64,000 bases of DNA. It comes from Sporolactobacillus sp. CQH2019 (lineage in GTDB: Bacteria > Bacillota > Bacilli > Bacillales > Sporolactobacillaceae). The DNA lies in assembly GCF_028765345.1 (NCBI RefSeq), contig NZ_JARAJZ010000013.1, positions 1 through 64,000 of the forward strand, given 5' to 3'. Every line of letters begins with the position of its first letter. Position 1 is the first letter of the stretch. Below, one piece after another: positions 9,158 through 17,518 of this stretch. The position numbers were made by a program, and so were the translations under genes. A model generated the notes under the pieces. That model was not told the DNA's origin and ran no database searches. It saw only the letters and a program-made list of their open reading frames with translations.

Positions 9158-9649
9158 TCAGAGATTTCCTTCGGTTATTTGATTTAACCGAATATTTACC
9201 TTTTGTGAGGAAATTTGAAAAACGTTTGCCATTTGTTTAGCAGAGTAGTTTTGGATTATGAGCTTTCTAACTACCTGATCAGGCATAAGCAGCTGATAAG
9301 CAAATTTATCTGCCTCTGATTCTTTCTTAGAAATCGCATCAGATAAATAATGGTACTGGCGATAGAATTGACCGTTCTTATTTTGAAAAAAATGGAGATA
9401 ATAGTGACCCAGCAAATGGGCGAGAATAAATCGCTGTGTTCTTTGATCCCCACTAATTGTCGGATAAAAATATACGCCTTTTTTGTTTTTCTTAGCAATG
9501 GCGAAAAGATTGCGAAATTCAAAATCTGCATGAAAGACATGAATGTTTTCCTTTAATGCCTTTAATGCCATGAGCAGTGGATTAACCGGCAAAGGGTCTT
9601 TATTAATTAAATCCTTCACCGTATTCTGGATTCTTTCATCTATCGTCAT
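9158..9649 (-). CDS. ImmA/IrrE-like domain protein with degenerate zinc motif
   Basis: A 163-aa protein of the ImmA/IrrE metallopeptidase family (regulatory proteases that cleave XRE repressors). The family helix normally reads AHELGH; here it is AHLLGHYYLH near residue 88, so both His ligands remain but the catalytic Glu is Leu. The downstream ligand helix ESEADKFAYQLLMP is preserved. It may therefore bind metal without cutting, or be decaying. It lies about 145 bp downstream of an XRE regulator on the same strand, the usual partner of such proteins. Confidence 0.75.
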   Translation of the reverse strand: MTIDERIQNTVKDLINKDPLPVNPLLMALKALKENIHVFHADFEFRNLFAIAKKNKKGVYFYPTISGDQRTQRFILAHLLGHYYLHFFQNKNGQFYRQYHYLSDAISKKESEADKFAYQLLMPDQVVRKLIIQNYSAKQMANVFQISSQKVNIRLNQITEGNL

Positions 9650-9795
9650 TTCAGATCATCTTTTATGGCTCATTCTCAAAAATACAGAGCTGCTTAAATA
9701 TCATGTGACAGATAAACGAAACGATTAAGATGTAAGACTGAATTTTTCAAAAACCTGTATCTATTGCTCAGTAAGGCCTGAAGAAAACTCAGATG

Positions 9796-10131
9796 TTACT
9801 TATTCGTGATTAAAGTGATTGAATCCGCTGAAATAATAATCTTGGCACCTAAACCCATCGAAACTTCCATAAGGATATTCAATGAGATACGATTCCCGCC
9901 ATTTTCTATTCGGGAAATCATGCTTTGATTGACTGAGAGTAAACGTGCCATTTCTCTCTGAGAACATTTTCTTTTTCTGCGTAAATGGATGAACTGAGCA
10001 GCAAGGCTGTCCGTATCAACCTCTTCTTCCCGTGCGTCTTTAACTTTTGTCCGCTGCTCACCCAGATATATTTCCCATGGCTTTTTAGCCTTTACTTTTC
10101 CTGTATAACTGAATTTCGGACGGGAATTCAT
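9796..10131 (-). CDS. XRE family transcriptional regulator
   Basis: A 111-aa protein with a C-terminal-half Cro/C1-type HTH (CSQREMARLLSVNQSMISRIENG, residues about 55-80) preceded by a basic linker. It is encoded upstream of the ImmA/IrrE-like gene on the same strand, which suggests a repressor/anti-repressor or antitoxin-like pair. No phage genes surround it. Confidence 0.8.
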   Translation of the reverse strand: MNSRPKFSYTGKVKAKKPWEIYLGEQRTKVKDAREEEVDTDSLAAQFIHLRRKRKCSQREMARLLSVNQSMISRIENGGNRISLNILMEVSMGLGAKIIISADSITLITNK

Positions 10132-10171
10132 CTATTACACTCCCTTCTCATACACACGATCCGGCTTCTGA

Positions 10172-10202
10172 TAAAAACCCCCGGTATGAACAGTGCCAGG
10201 GG
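10172..10202 (-). terminator. Terminator of the Nramp transporter gene
   Basis: On the minus strand, CCCCTGGC pairs with CCGGGGG across a short loop, followed by TTTTTAT. It lies just after the mntH stop codon. Confidence 0.65.
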
Positions 10203-10230
10203 AGGAACAGACGATAATACAATTTTTTGA

Positions 10231-11547
10231 TTATCCGAAAAATGTCTGATAGAGAAGAAAAACGTTCAGGCAAATCACCACACCTGCAATCGCCCATGCT
10301 GTCGCCGTAGTCAGTGTGCGGTTAACCAGTTCTCCCATAATTCGTTTTTTACTTGTGAAAATAACAAGGGGGATGATAGCGAGAGCTATGCCGAAGGAGA
10401 GAACCACCTGGCTCATCACCAGGGCCCCTGTCGCATTCGCACCCGAAATAATAACGGCTAACGGCGGGACCATTGAGCAAACGCGGCGGATAAAAATCGG
10501 AATTCTCTTATGAATGAAACCTTGCATCATGATGTCGCCGGCCAGTGTCCCGACGGATGAGCTCGAGAGGCCTGCCGAGAGCAGCCCGATGCCAAACAGG
10601 ATTGAGGCGCTCGGCGCAATAAAATTACCAAATTGTTTAAAAGCAACATCCAGATCCGAAATCACCATGTGACCGTGAAATGTTGAAGCAGCAACTGTCA
10701 GCATAATCGCATTAATCAATCCGGCAATAATCATCGCGATCAGAATATCGACCATTTCAAAGTGAAAGATTTTCTTTTTCTCACTTGCATTTTTACCAAT
10801 GACTCTCCGGCACGTCAGACCCGAATGCATATAGATCGCGTGAGGCATCACCGTTGCTCCCAAAATGCCGGCGGCAAGCATGACACTGCCCGCCCCCTGA
10901 AAATGGGGAACGAACCCGGCCATGAATGGTGCAAACTGTGGCATGGAAAAGGCAATTTCACAACTGAAAGCAATAACCACAATAAAAACCATTGTCGCGA
11001 TCACCATTTCAAGTGGACGGAACCCTCTGACTTGAAAGGCAAGAATGAGCAGTGCACAAATCGCTGTCAGAACTGCCGAAGGGATCATGGGCAGTCCAAA
11101 GACGAGATGGAAACCAAGAGCAGCGCCAATAAATTCGGCCAGGTCCGTCGCCATGACCATAATCTCACCCTGTATCCAATAAAAGATCGCAGCGCCTGGT
11201 TTCCACTCGTCCCGTAAAACTTCCGGAAGATTGCGCGAAGTGGCAATTCCCAGCTTTGATGACAAAGTCTGAATCAGAATCGCCATCAGATTGGAAACAA
11301 TCACCACCCATAGCAGCAAATAACCATACTGTGAACCGCCTTGAATGTTCGTTGCATAGTTACCCGGATCAATGTAAGCAACTGCTGCAATGAAGGCGGG
11401 TCCGATAAATGGAAGTGCCTGTCTCCAGCCTTTTTTCGTCCCAATAGCTGTTTTAAAGGATTCAGAATGCTCTCGTCTCTTAAATTTTGACACAGCCCCG
11501 GCTGCAGATCCATTGTCAGTTGCCGTTGCACCTTCCTTGTAAGACAT
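10231..11547 (-). CDS. mntH: Nramp-family divalent metal:proton symporter
   Basis: A 438-aa membrane protein of the SLC11/Nramp family importing Mn(II) or Fe(II) with protons. The metal-site helix 1 DPGNYATN (about residue 62) and helix 6 MPHAIYMHS are intact, and eleven hydrophobic helices are evident. AGGAGG lies before the start. It is transcribed away from the fluoride-riboswitch operon, from a shared AT-rich spacer. Regulation is probably by an MntR/Fur-type repressor, but no clear operator was found. Confidence 0.93.
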   Translation of the reverse strand: MSYKEGATATDNGSAAGAVSKFKRREHSESFKTAIGTKKGWRQALPFIGPAFIAAVAYIDPGNYATNIQGGSQYGYLLLWVVIVSNLMAILIQTLSSKLGIATSRNLPEVLRDEWKPGAAIFYWIQGEIMVMATDLAEFIGAALGFHLVFGLPMIPSAVLTAICALLILAFQVRGFRPLEMVIATMVFIVVIAFSCEIAFSMPQFAPFMAGFVPHFQGAGSVMLAAGILGATVMPHAIYMHSGLTCRRVIGKNASEKKKIFHFEMVDILIAMIIAGLINAIMLTVAASTFHGHMVISDLDVAFKQFGNFIAPSASILFGIGLLSAGLSSSSVGTLAGDIMMQGFIHKRIPIFIRRVCSMVPPLAVIISGANATGALVMSQVVLSFGIALAIIPLVIFTSKKRIMGELVNRTLTTATAWAIAGVVICLNVFLLYQTFFG

Positions 11548-11902
11548 TTATTCTGGCCTCCTATTTGCTTAGTGAATATTTGTTTCTTTAAAGAAACTTT
11601 TATTCCTGTACTCAATATAATCTGCCTTCGCCTAAATTGCAACCCTAAAAGATAAAATTATTTTCACAAATAAAAGCAGTGAGCAAAATAAACTTGTTCA
11701 TTGCTTTCAAATAGTTCATATTGTCTTCTTAAGTTGGAGCATCAACAGGAAAATAGAATGTTATCATTTAAGTTCGTGACCATTTATGTGACTACATCCT
11801 CTTTCATAATTTTTCATGTTTCTTATAAAACAACTTTCATTGATTATCAAATTTAGTGATTACCCTTGATATCATTTAAAGTTTTTCTGTTTTGAAAAAT
11901 TT
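11548..11902. other. AT-rich spacer upstream of mntH
   Basis: About 355 bp between mntH and the riboswitch promoter. It is AT-rich and contains the mntH ribosome binding site and promoter. No ORF or well-defined operator can be supported. Confidence 0.35.
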
Positions 11903-11931
11903 TTGACAGATCATCGGTCAGACATTATAAT
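11903..11931 (+). promoter_or_regulatory. Consensus sigma-A promoter of the riboswitch operon
   Basis: Exact TTGACA (11903-11908), a 17-bp spacer and exact TATAAT (11926-11931). Transcription should begin about 11938, a few bases before the riboswitch aptamer. Confidence 0.85.
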
Positions 11932-11942
11932 TACTATACGTA

Positions 11943-11995
11943 ATTGGTGATGGAGCTCACCCTAACGCATGAATGAATGCTAATGGCCCCTATTT
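11943..11995 (+). ncRNA. Fluoride riboswitch (crcB motif) aptamer
   Basis: GGTGATGGAGCTCACC (stem 11946-11950/11957-11961), then the conserved AAC, a GCAT/ATGC stem (11967-11970/11977-11980), then CTAATGGCCCCTA. This follows the fluoride aptamer layout of Bacilli, in which GGCGATGGAG...CGCC, AACG, a second stem and GCTAATGA-CTCCTA appear in the same order. The loop GGAGC should form a pseudoknot with the CCCC segment; one position mismatches (A opposite C). It is placed directly behind a consensus promoter and in front of a perfect terminator. It is assigned by eye; a covariance search (Rfam fluoride family) would settle it. Confidence 0.85.
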
Positions 11996-12027
11996 TAATC
12001 TTTGATTAAAATAGGGGCCATTTTTTT
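11983..12027 (+). terminator. Riboswitch expression platform: intrinsic terminator
   Basis: A perfect 18-bp stem (11983-12000 with 12004-12021) and 3-nt loop, followed by seven T. The left arm contains the CCCC segment required for the aptamer pseudoknot, so fluoride binding should compete with terminator formation, giving an ON switch. Confidence 0.9.
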
Positions 12028-12029
12028 CT

Positions 12030-12374
12030 TAAAATCGGTTTTCCAGAAAATGTTTCATGTGCAGCACTCCATGCGAGCTCCTAACCCACTGTTTTAGGTA
12101 TAGCTTTTACCCTATTTTCTGTGGAAATACTTTTCAGGGAGGAGAAGAGTCCGGTGTTTATCAAAAAAGTAAAATGTTTTAGCTTGATATCGAAAAAATG
12201 ATTTTCATTTTCACTTGAGGCTGTTCACTAAAAGGCAGTTAAGAGGGCTATAGGCTATAGTCCGCCGTTTATGTCGCAGTCCCTTGATCCGGGGAAGAAC
12301 AGTTTCAATTTACAGCGCAACGTCCGGCCTTCGGGTCCTTATTTATCATTAATCGTTACGAGGGGGTTTACCTT
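12030..12374 (+). other. Long leader between riboswitch terminator and first structural gene
   Basis: 345 nt of transcribed leader without a supported ORF. It carries short palindromic elements such as GGCTATAGGCTATAGTCC near 12248-12265, and ends in GAGGGGG, the ribosome binding site of the next gene. It may contain another control element or a second promoter; none is certain. Confidence 0.4.
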
Positions 12375-13322
12375 GTGGTTCATTCTCTTCAGGAAGCCGT
12401 TTTTTTGCAGTTGCTTCAGTTATTGACCGTGCTGCTTCTTGCCCCGCTGATAAGCGGAATATTAACTCGCTGGAAAGAGTTTGTGCAGGGAAAGAAAGGG
12501 CCGAGTATTTTTCAGCCGTATTGGAACTTTCTAAAATTATTTCATAAAGAACGCGTCGTCCCTGATTCGGCCGGATGGATTTATTCTGCAGCCCCCTATA
12601 TTTATTTTGCGGCTCCGCTAATCGTTACCTTGCTGATTCCGGTCCTCACGGCGTTTCCTCTCTTCATGGCTTTTGCCGGAGATATGCTGTCCGGAGGGTT
12701 CATTCTTGGCCTGGGGGGCTTTTTTCTGCTCGCCGGAGCGACCGCCGGAGGAAGTCCGTATGCGGGAGTAGGAACGACACGCAATCGTTTTGTATCGCTT
12801 TGTACCGAGCCGATCATGTTTCTTGTCCTGCTATGCGTCGGATTTGCCGCACATTCAACGGTTCCTTACAATGTGACAAAGACGATGGGCGGTATGTTCT
12901 TTTCTCCGATTCATATCTTTCTCTTTATCGCATTTTTTATGATGCTGCTGGCTGAAGCAGGACGGATTCCTGTCGATAACCCAAGTTCTCATCAGGAATT
13001 TTCGATGATCGATGCCAATCGCGTTTATGACTACAGCGGACCGGATCTTGCACTGATTGAGTGGGGCGGATCCATGAAATTTTTTGTCCTGTCCGTGATC
13101 ATGATGAATGTCATTTTCGGTCCCTGGGGGCTGGCATCTTCAGCGACGTTTCTCGATTTGCTGACTGCAGAACTGGTTTTGTTCTTCAAATTTTTGATCC
13201 TGGATGCATTAATTGTCTGGATTGAGTCTTCCATCGGCAAACTCCGGCTGCTGCGTATCAGTGAATACCTCGGCGTTGCCGGTACATTTGCTCTTTTAGC
13301 GGTTATTTTCAGTTTAACTTAA
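12375..13322 (+). CDS. Ehr/hydrogenase-4-like membrane subunit (HyfC/NuoH homologue)
   Basis: A 315-aa protein homologous to HyfC/HycD and complex I NuoH, the membrane anchor that joins the hydrophilic arm to the proton-translocating arm. About eight hydrophobic helices are visible. The hallmark loop is present (AGRIPVDNPSSHQEFS, then YSGPDLALIEWG, residues about 195-235), although the usual MIHEAM acidic segment reads MIDANR. The start is GTG 12375 with GAGGGGG about 8 nt before it. It is the first structural gene of the fluoride-riboswitch operon of six. Confidence 0.88.
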   Translation: MVHSLQEAVFLQLLQLLTVLLLAPLISGILTRWKEFVQGKKGPSIFQPYWNFLKLFHKERVVPDSAGWIYSAAPYIYFAAPLIVTLLIPVLTAFPLFMAFAGDMLSGGFILGLGGFFLLAGATAGGSPYAGVGTTRNRFVSLCTEPIMFLVLLCVGFAAHSTVPYNVTKTMGGMFFSPIHIFLFIAFFMMLLAEAGRIPVDNPSSHQEFSMIDANRVYDYSGPDLALIEWGGSMKFFVLSVIMMNVIFGPWGLASSATFLDLLTAELVLFFKFLILDALIVWIESSIGKLRLLRISEYLGVAGTFALLAVIFSLT

Positions 13323-13349
13323 ATTACGGAATATGGAGGAAACAGCGGA

Positions 13350-13973
13350 ATGGATTTAATTCCATCATGGGTCAATGTGGCCTTGATTTTATTCACGGTA
13401 TGGATCGGCGTTGTCCGTGAAACCCGGCTGGCGATGACTGGTTATATTCTGCAAGTGGTCAGCCTGCTGGTTCTTTATCTCTATCAAATTTTCCAGACCG
13501 GCGAGTCCGGTGCTTTTATCGGATGGAGCGCTCTGCTGATCATCCGGTTGATCGCCATTCCGATTCTGATTTATTCGTTTCTGAAAAAAAGCTGGTGGCA
13601 TGACCGAGTAACCAGCGACTTAATCGATGTCCGGAAAGCCGTCCCTCTCTATGCTTTCCTCGCCATTTTCGGATTCATGATGGGACGCGGGACAGGAGAC
13701 TTCATTGGAACCGCCGTCAGTGTATTGCTCCTGGGCATCAGCATTGTTCTGCTCAAGCATGATCCGAGCAAACAGGTCTTCGGTATTTTGTCCGTAGATG
13801 CTGCCGGAGATCTCATGGTTATTTATTTTTTGAACCGTCTTCCCTTGTTTTTTGAAATTCTGATCTATCTGATCATACTTTGGTCGGCTGTCTGTATGGT
13901 CATACTGGTCAAATCGATTGAAAGACGTACAAAAGTACGTTCTGTCAAACAATTAACGAATTTGAAAGGATGA
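13350..13973 (+). CDS. Ehr/hydrogenase-4-like membrane subunit (HyfE homologue)
   Basis: A 207-aa hydrophobic protein with about six helices, of the HyfE family (extended NuoK-like subunit of group 4 hydrogenases and relatives). It is very hydrophobic apart from a basic C-terminus. GGAGG precedes ATG, and the stop overlaps the next gene (ATGA at 13970-13973). Its position between HyfC- and HyfF-like genes supports the call; sequence motifs in this family are weak. Confidence 0.78.
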   Translation: MDLIPSWVNVALILFTVWIGVVRETRLAMTGYILQVVSLLVLYLYQIFQTGESGAFIGWSALLIIRLIAIPILIYSFLKKSWWHDRVTSDLIDVRKAVPLYAFLAIFGFMMGRGTGDFIGTAVSVLLLGISIVLLKHDPSKQVFGILSVDAAGDLMVIYFLNRLPLFFEILIYLIILWSAVCMVILVKSIERRTKVRSVKQLTNLKG

Positions 13974-15412
13974 ATGGCGTGCTTGAGCTACTGCTCTTTA
14001 TGATTCCGGCTGCAGGAATCCTGTTGACGCTTTTGCCATGGACAAAAGCGCGGGAAATTGCCGCTTTTCTTGCAACACTTTTTGTGGCGCTGGTCCTTAT
14101 TGTATTTAAATCAGGTGCATGGATAACCGCAAAAGGGGTATGGCTTGAAATCAACCAGTTTGATCGCCTGAGCCTTGTCGTTCTCATGATTGTAACGATC
14201 GTCGGGCTGACCTCTGTCGTGTATGCGTCGGGATACCTAAACCTGTCGGCGGATAAATATCAGCTGACAAATCGGAAACACATGCGCTTTTTCTTGCTCA
14301 TCATGCTCTTTTACTTTTTTCTATTATGGACGCCGATCGTTCATAATGTCATTCTTCTTTGGGTATGCATTGAAGGAACTTCTCTGGCCTCCGTTTTTTT
14401 AGTCGATTATGAAAATACGACCGGAACATTTGAAGCAACCTGGAAATATTTGATCATGATGGAGATCGGCGGTGGGCTGGCACTGGCCGGAACGGTCATT
14501 ATCCTGATGGGAAGGCCTGCCGGTCTCGGATCATCGTTATCCTGGCAGGCTCTGATGGCGGCCGGCCACAGCATCCCTCCCCTGAATTTAAAATTGGGAT
14601 TTGCATTGATTGTTGCAGGCTATGGGATTAAAGCCGGGCTGGTTCCTCTGCACTCCTGGCTTCCCGATGCGCACAGCATGGCCCCGTCGCCGGTCAGCGC
14701 GATGCTGTCCGGGATTAAGATCAATATCGCTCTTTATGGGATCTTGCGTTTCTATGATATTTTATCCGCTAATGGGCAGATATCCTTCGCTGCTTTCCTT
14801 CTCCGCTGGACGGGAATTCTGACCGTTCTGGTTGCCATAGCGATGACGGGCGTTCAAAAAGACTTTAAAAGGCTGTTTGCCTATTCCAGTATTGAAAATA
14901 TGGGGCTGATTGCTTTTGGCTATACTCTGGGGACGTTCGGCGTATACGGCGCCCTGCTGCAGATGCTGAACCATGCACTCATCAAACCCGGCCTTTTTTT
15001 CCTTTCCGGCAACCTGCTGATCCAGTATCAAAGTACGGAAATCAGAAAGGCAAGAGGCATTTTATTTCAAATGAAATGGTCCGGTCTGCTCCTTGTTCTG
15101 CTGATGCTGGCGATTGCCGGGGCACCGCCTTTCGGTTTATTCCTAAGTGAATTCATTATTATACTCAGTGCACTGCATGAAGGCCTTATCTGGATGGCAG
15201 TGGTCCTTGTAATTCTTTTGGCCATATTGTTTGCTAATTTTCTCAGATACGCACTCAAGATGGTGTTCGGCCGTCCAAATACACCGATAGTCGGGAAAGC
15301 TCGGTTTACCTGGCGGACGGTATTTCCTCCGCTTCTGCATCTTATCGGTTCATTAGTGATGGGTACGGCTATTCCAATGGTTTTGCAGCAGCTACTGTAT
15401 ATGGGCAAATGA
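13970..15412 (+). CDS. Ehr/hydrogenase-4-like antiporter subunit (HyfF/NuoM homologue)
   Basis: A 480-aa Mrp/NuoL-M-N type antiporter subunit with about 14 helices. Proton-path residues are retained: Glu in WVCIEGTSLAS, Lys in ATWKYL, Lys in GYGIKAG, and the classical HSWLPDAHSMAPSPVSAMLS followed by GIKIN. It therefore looks capable of ion translocation. Start and stop are tightly coupled to its neighbours (ATGA overlap upstream, 15 nt to the next start). Confidence 0.92.
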   Translation: MNGVLELLLFMIPAAGILLTLLPWTKAREIAAFLATLFVALVLIVFKSGAWITAKGVWLEINQFDRLSLVVLMIVTIVGLTSVVYASGYLNLSADKYQLTNRKHMRFFLLIMLFYFFLLWTPIVHNVILLWVCIEGTSLASVFLVDYENTTGTFEATWKYLIMMEIGGGLALAGTVIILMGRPAGLGSSLSWQALMAAGHSIPPLNLKLGFALIVAGYGIKAGLVPLHSWLPDAHSMAPSPVSAMLSGIKINIALYGILRFYDILSANGQISFAAFLLRWTGILTVLVAIAMTGVQKDFKRLFAYSSIENMGLIAFGYTLGTFGVYGALLQMLNHALIKPGLFFLSGNLLIQYQSTEIRKARGILFQMKWSGLLLVLLMLAIAGAPPFGLFLSEFIIILSALHEGLIWMAVVLVILLAILFANFLRYALKMVFGRPNTPIVGKARFTWRTVFPPLLHLIGSLVMGTAIPMVLQQLLYMGK

Positions 15413-15427
15413 GGAGGTGTGAACAGA

Positions 15428-16879
15428 TTGGCTAAGAAAGAAGATTTTATCGTTCTCGAGAATAACAGATTTATCGCAAGAATATTAGAAAAGCGCGAGA
15501 TGAAACAGCTCCTTCACTATACGGCAGTTAGAGAAAATCATGAGGGCTGGTCGCTGGTCGCACTGACCGGGAATGAAGAAGGCAAAGTGGAGTGGCTAAA
15601 AACAGTTATTTCCGGCAAGGACCCTTCCATTCATTCTTTAGGAACTATCTGGCCCGCAGCTCTGTGGTTGGAAAGGGAGATAACGGACAGGACGGGAATA
15701 GAGATGACCGGCCGGCCTAAATCCAGACCGCTCCTTTATCCTGAAAAAGCTTTGCCGGAGGGAGTCGCGCATGGGTCAGGAACTTTTCACATGCCGCTCG
15801 GTCCGGTTCGGGGCGACGTGATGGAATCGATCGTCTATATGTTTGATCTGCTGGGCGAGCAAATTATGTTTTTGGACAGTCAATTGTTCTACAAGCATCG
15901 AGCGATTGAGGATCTCGCGAAAGGGATGGCTCCGGAACAGGCTCTGCAGCTTGCTGAACGGATCGGCGGCACTTCAACGGTGGCTCATGCAGCGGCTTTT
16001 GCCGCAGCGGCGGAACAAGCGGCAGAAATTGATGTTTCTGTACGGACCGTTCAGGAGCGGCTGCTGCTCGGAGAACTTGAGCGGCTGTATAATCATGCGC
16101 ATGATATCGGCCAGCTGGCAGGCGCGACGGGAATGAGCGTCGGACAGGCGCAGATGGCCAGAATTAAAGAGGAACTGTTGCGAATCAACGCTGATTTATC
16201 GGGATCACGTTTCCTGAGAGGAACCGTTCATATCGGCAGACCCTCGACTATTGATTGGAAAATTCATGCAGAACTTTGCCAAAAAAAATTGGATGATATT
16301 GCCCGGAGATTCAATCGATTTACCTTTGATTTAAGTCGTACCTCTACCTTTATCGACAGGCTGCAGGGCACGGGGAAAACAGATCTTAAATGGGTGAGAG
16401 AATTTGACGTGGTCGGGCCGGTTGCCCGTGCATCCGGTATTTTTCATGATGCCCGTTTCGATTACTCACAAAAATCCCTTAATCTGGGCAGTCTTCAACT
16501 GATGACCGATTTAAGAAATGAAGGAGATGCCCTCGGGCGTTATAAGGTACGTGTCGATGAATGGAAACAATCCCTGGAGTTTGTTCGATTGATGCTGGCC
16601 TTTCTGGAAGATCCGGAGTGGGGTCTGGAAAAATGGCAGGATGACGATCGGATCAGTCCTGAGAAATGGGGCCTGGGAATTGTGGAATCCCCAAGAGGCC
16701 GAACCAATCATCTCGTTCATATTGACAGCGATCGAAAGATCAGTTTTTGGAATGTCCGCTCGGCTTCAGGGTGCAATTGGCCGATATTCGGTCTTGCCGC
16801 AGCCAATGGGAATATTCAGACTGATTTTCCGATTATTGAAACGAGCTTTGCCTTGAGTGTCGCAAGTTGCGATCGTTAA
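15428..16879 (+). CDS. NiFe-hydrogenase-like large subunit lacking all NiFe cysteines (HyfG/NuoCD-like)
   Basis: About 483 aa: an N-terminal NuoC-like domain (residues 1-110) fused to a NuoD/hydrogenase large-subunit fold. In active enzymes the NiFe site is RICGIC...H near the start and DPCxxCTxR at the C-terminus. Here these read RIGGTSTVAH (about residue 177) and ALSVASCDR at the very end, so the four ligand Cys are Gly, Ser, Ser and Ser, and the only nearby Cys is shifted by one. The protein cannot hold a NiFe centre. This is the defining feature of energy-converting hydrogenase-related (Ehr) complexes. TTG 15428 is chosen because AGGAGG (15412-15417) is 10 nt upstream; GTG 15419 would be only 1 nt away. 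Confidence 0.9.
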   Translation: MAKKEDFIVLENNRFIARILEKREMKQLLHYTAVRENHEGWSLVALTGNEEGKVEWLKTVISGKDPSIHSLGTIWPAALWLEREITDRTGIEMTGRPKSRPLLYPEKALPEGVAHGSGTFHMPLGPVRGDVMESIVYMFDLLGEQIMFLDSQLFYKHRAIEDLAKGMAPEQALQLAERIGGTSTVAHAAAFAAAAEQAAEIDVSVRTVQERLLLGELERLYNHAHDIGQLAGATGMSVGQAQMARIKEELLRINADLSGSRFLRGTVHIGRPSTIDWKIHAELCQKKLDDIARRFNRFTFDLSRTSTFIDRLQGTGKTDLKWVREFDVVGPVARASGIFHDARFDYSQKSLNLGSLQLMTDLRNEGDALGRYKVRVDEWKQSLEFVRLMLAFLEDPEWGLEKWQDDDRISPEKWGLGIVESPRGRTNHLVHIDSDRKISFWNVRSASGCNWPIFGLAAANGNIQTDFPIIETSFALSVASCDR

Positions 16880-16903
16880 AAATCAGAAGGGAATGAATGA
16901 TCC

Positions 16904-17518
16904 ATGTTTGCAAAATGGCTCCGGGACGGCCTCAGAAGCGGAAGATCGACCGAATCCTACCCGCGGAGCAGAGATGAGTATATTGACAAATATGCCCACT
17001 GGACTAAAGATACCTGCGGTGCGCTGGACGCGGCGGATATAACCGATTCGTCAGCTGAAAATCCTGATCTGAGGACATTGCTGACTGAGAAGAAGATCAG
17101 AAGGCTGCTCAGAAAATCGCTTTATATCCGTCATATTGATGCGGGCTCCTGCAATGCCTGTGAATCGGAGATTTTGTCCTTGTCTAATCCCTATTACAAT
17201 TTTCATCGCCTGGGTATTTTCTTCACAGATTCTCCCAGGCATGCGGATGTCCTGCTGGTCACCGGCATAGTAACAAAGGCCATGAAGAATATCTTAATTG
17301 AAACGTACGAAGCGATGCCTCGGCCACGGCTTGTGATTGCATCGGGTGTCTGTGCGATAAACGGCGGACTATTTCAAAGCAGCCCGCGATTCGCCGGCCG
17401 TGTAAAGGATTTTCTGCCTGTCGATGTGGAAATACCAGGGTGTCCGCCCAATCCCTTTGCGCTGATTAACGGGCTGATCATCGCGGTGAATAAACAAAGG
17501 GAGGGCAGCCGGCGATGA
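16904..17518 (+). CDS. Ehr/hydrogenase-4-like small subunit with 4Fe-4S site (HyfI/NuoB homologue)
   Basis: A 204-aa NuoB/HyfI-type subunit. The four cysteines of the proximal [4Fe-4S] cluster (complex I N2) are all present: GSCNACESE, GVCAINGG and PGCPPNP. The first 80 residues are a basic extension. The iron-sulphur site is thus kept while the partner large subunit has lost NiFe. No ferredoxin-like subunit (HyfA/HyfH) is encoded nearby, so the electron partner is unknown. It overlaps the next gene by ATGA (17515-17518). Confidence 0.9.
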   Translation: MFAKWLRDGLRSGRSTESYPRSRDEYIDKYAHWTKDTCGALDAADITDSSAENPDLRTLLTEKKIRRLLRKSLYIRHIDAGSCNACESEILSLSNPYYNFHRLGIFFTDSPRHADVLLVTGIVTKAMKNILIETYEAMPRPRLVIASGVCAINGGLFQSSPRFAGRVKDFLPVDVEIPGCPPNPFALINGLIIAVNKQREGSRR

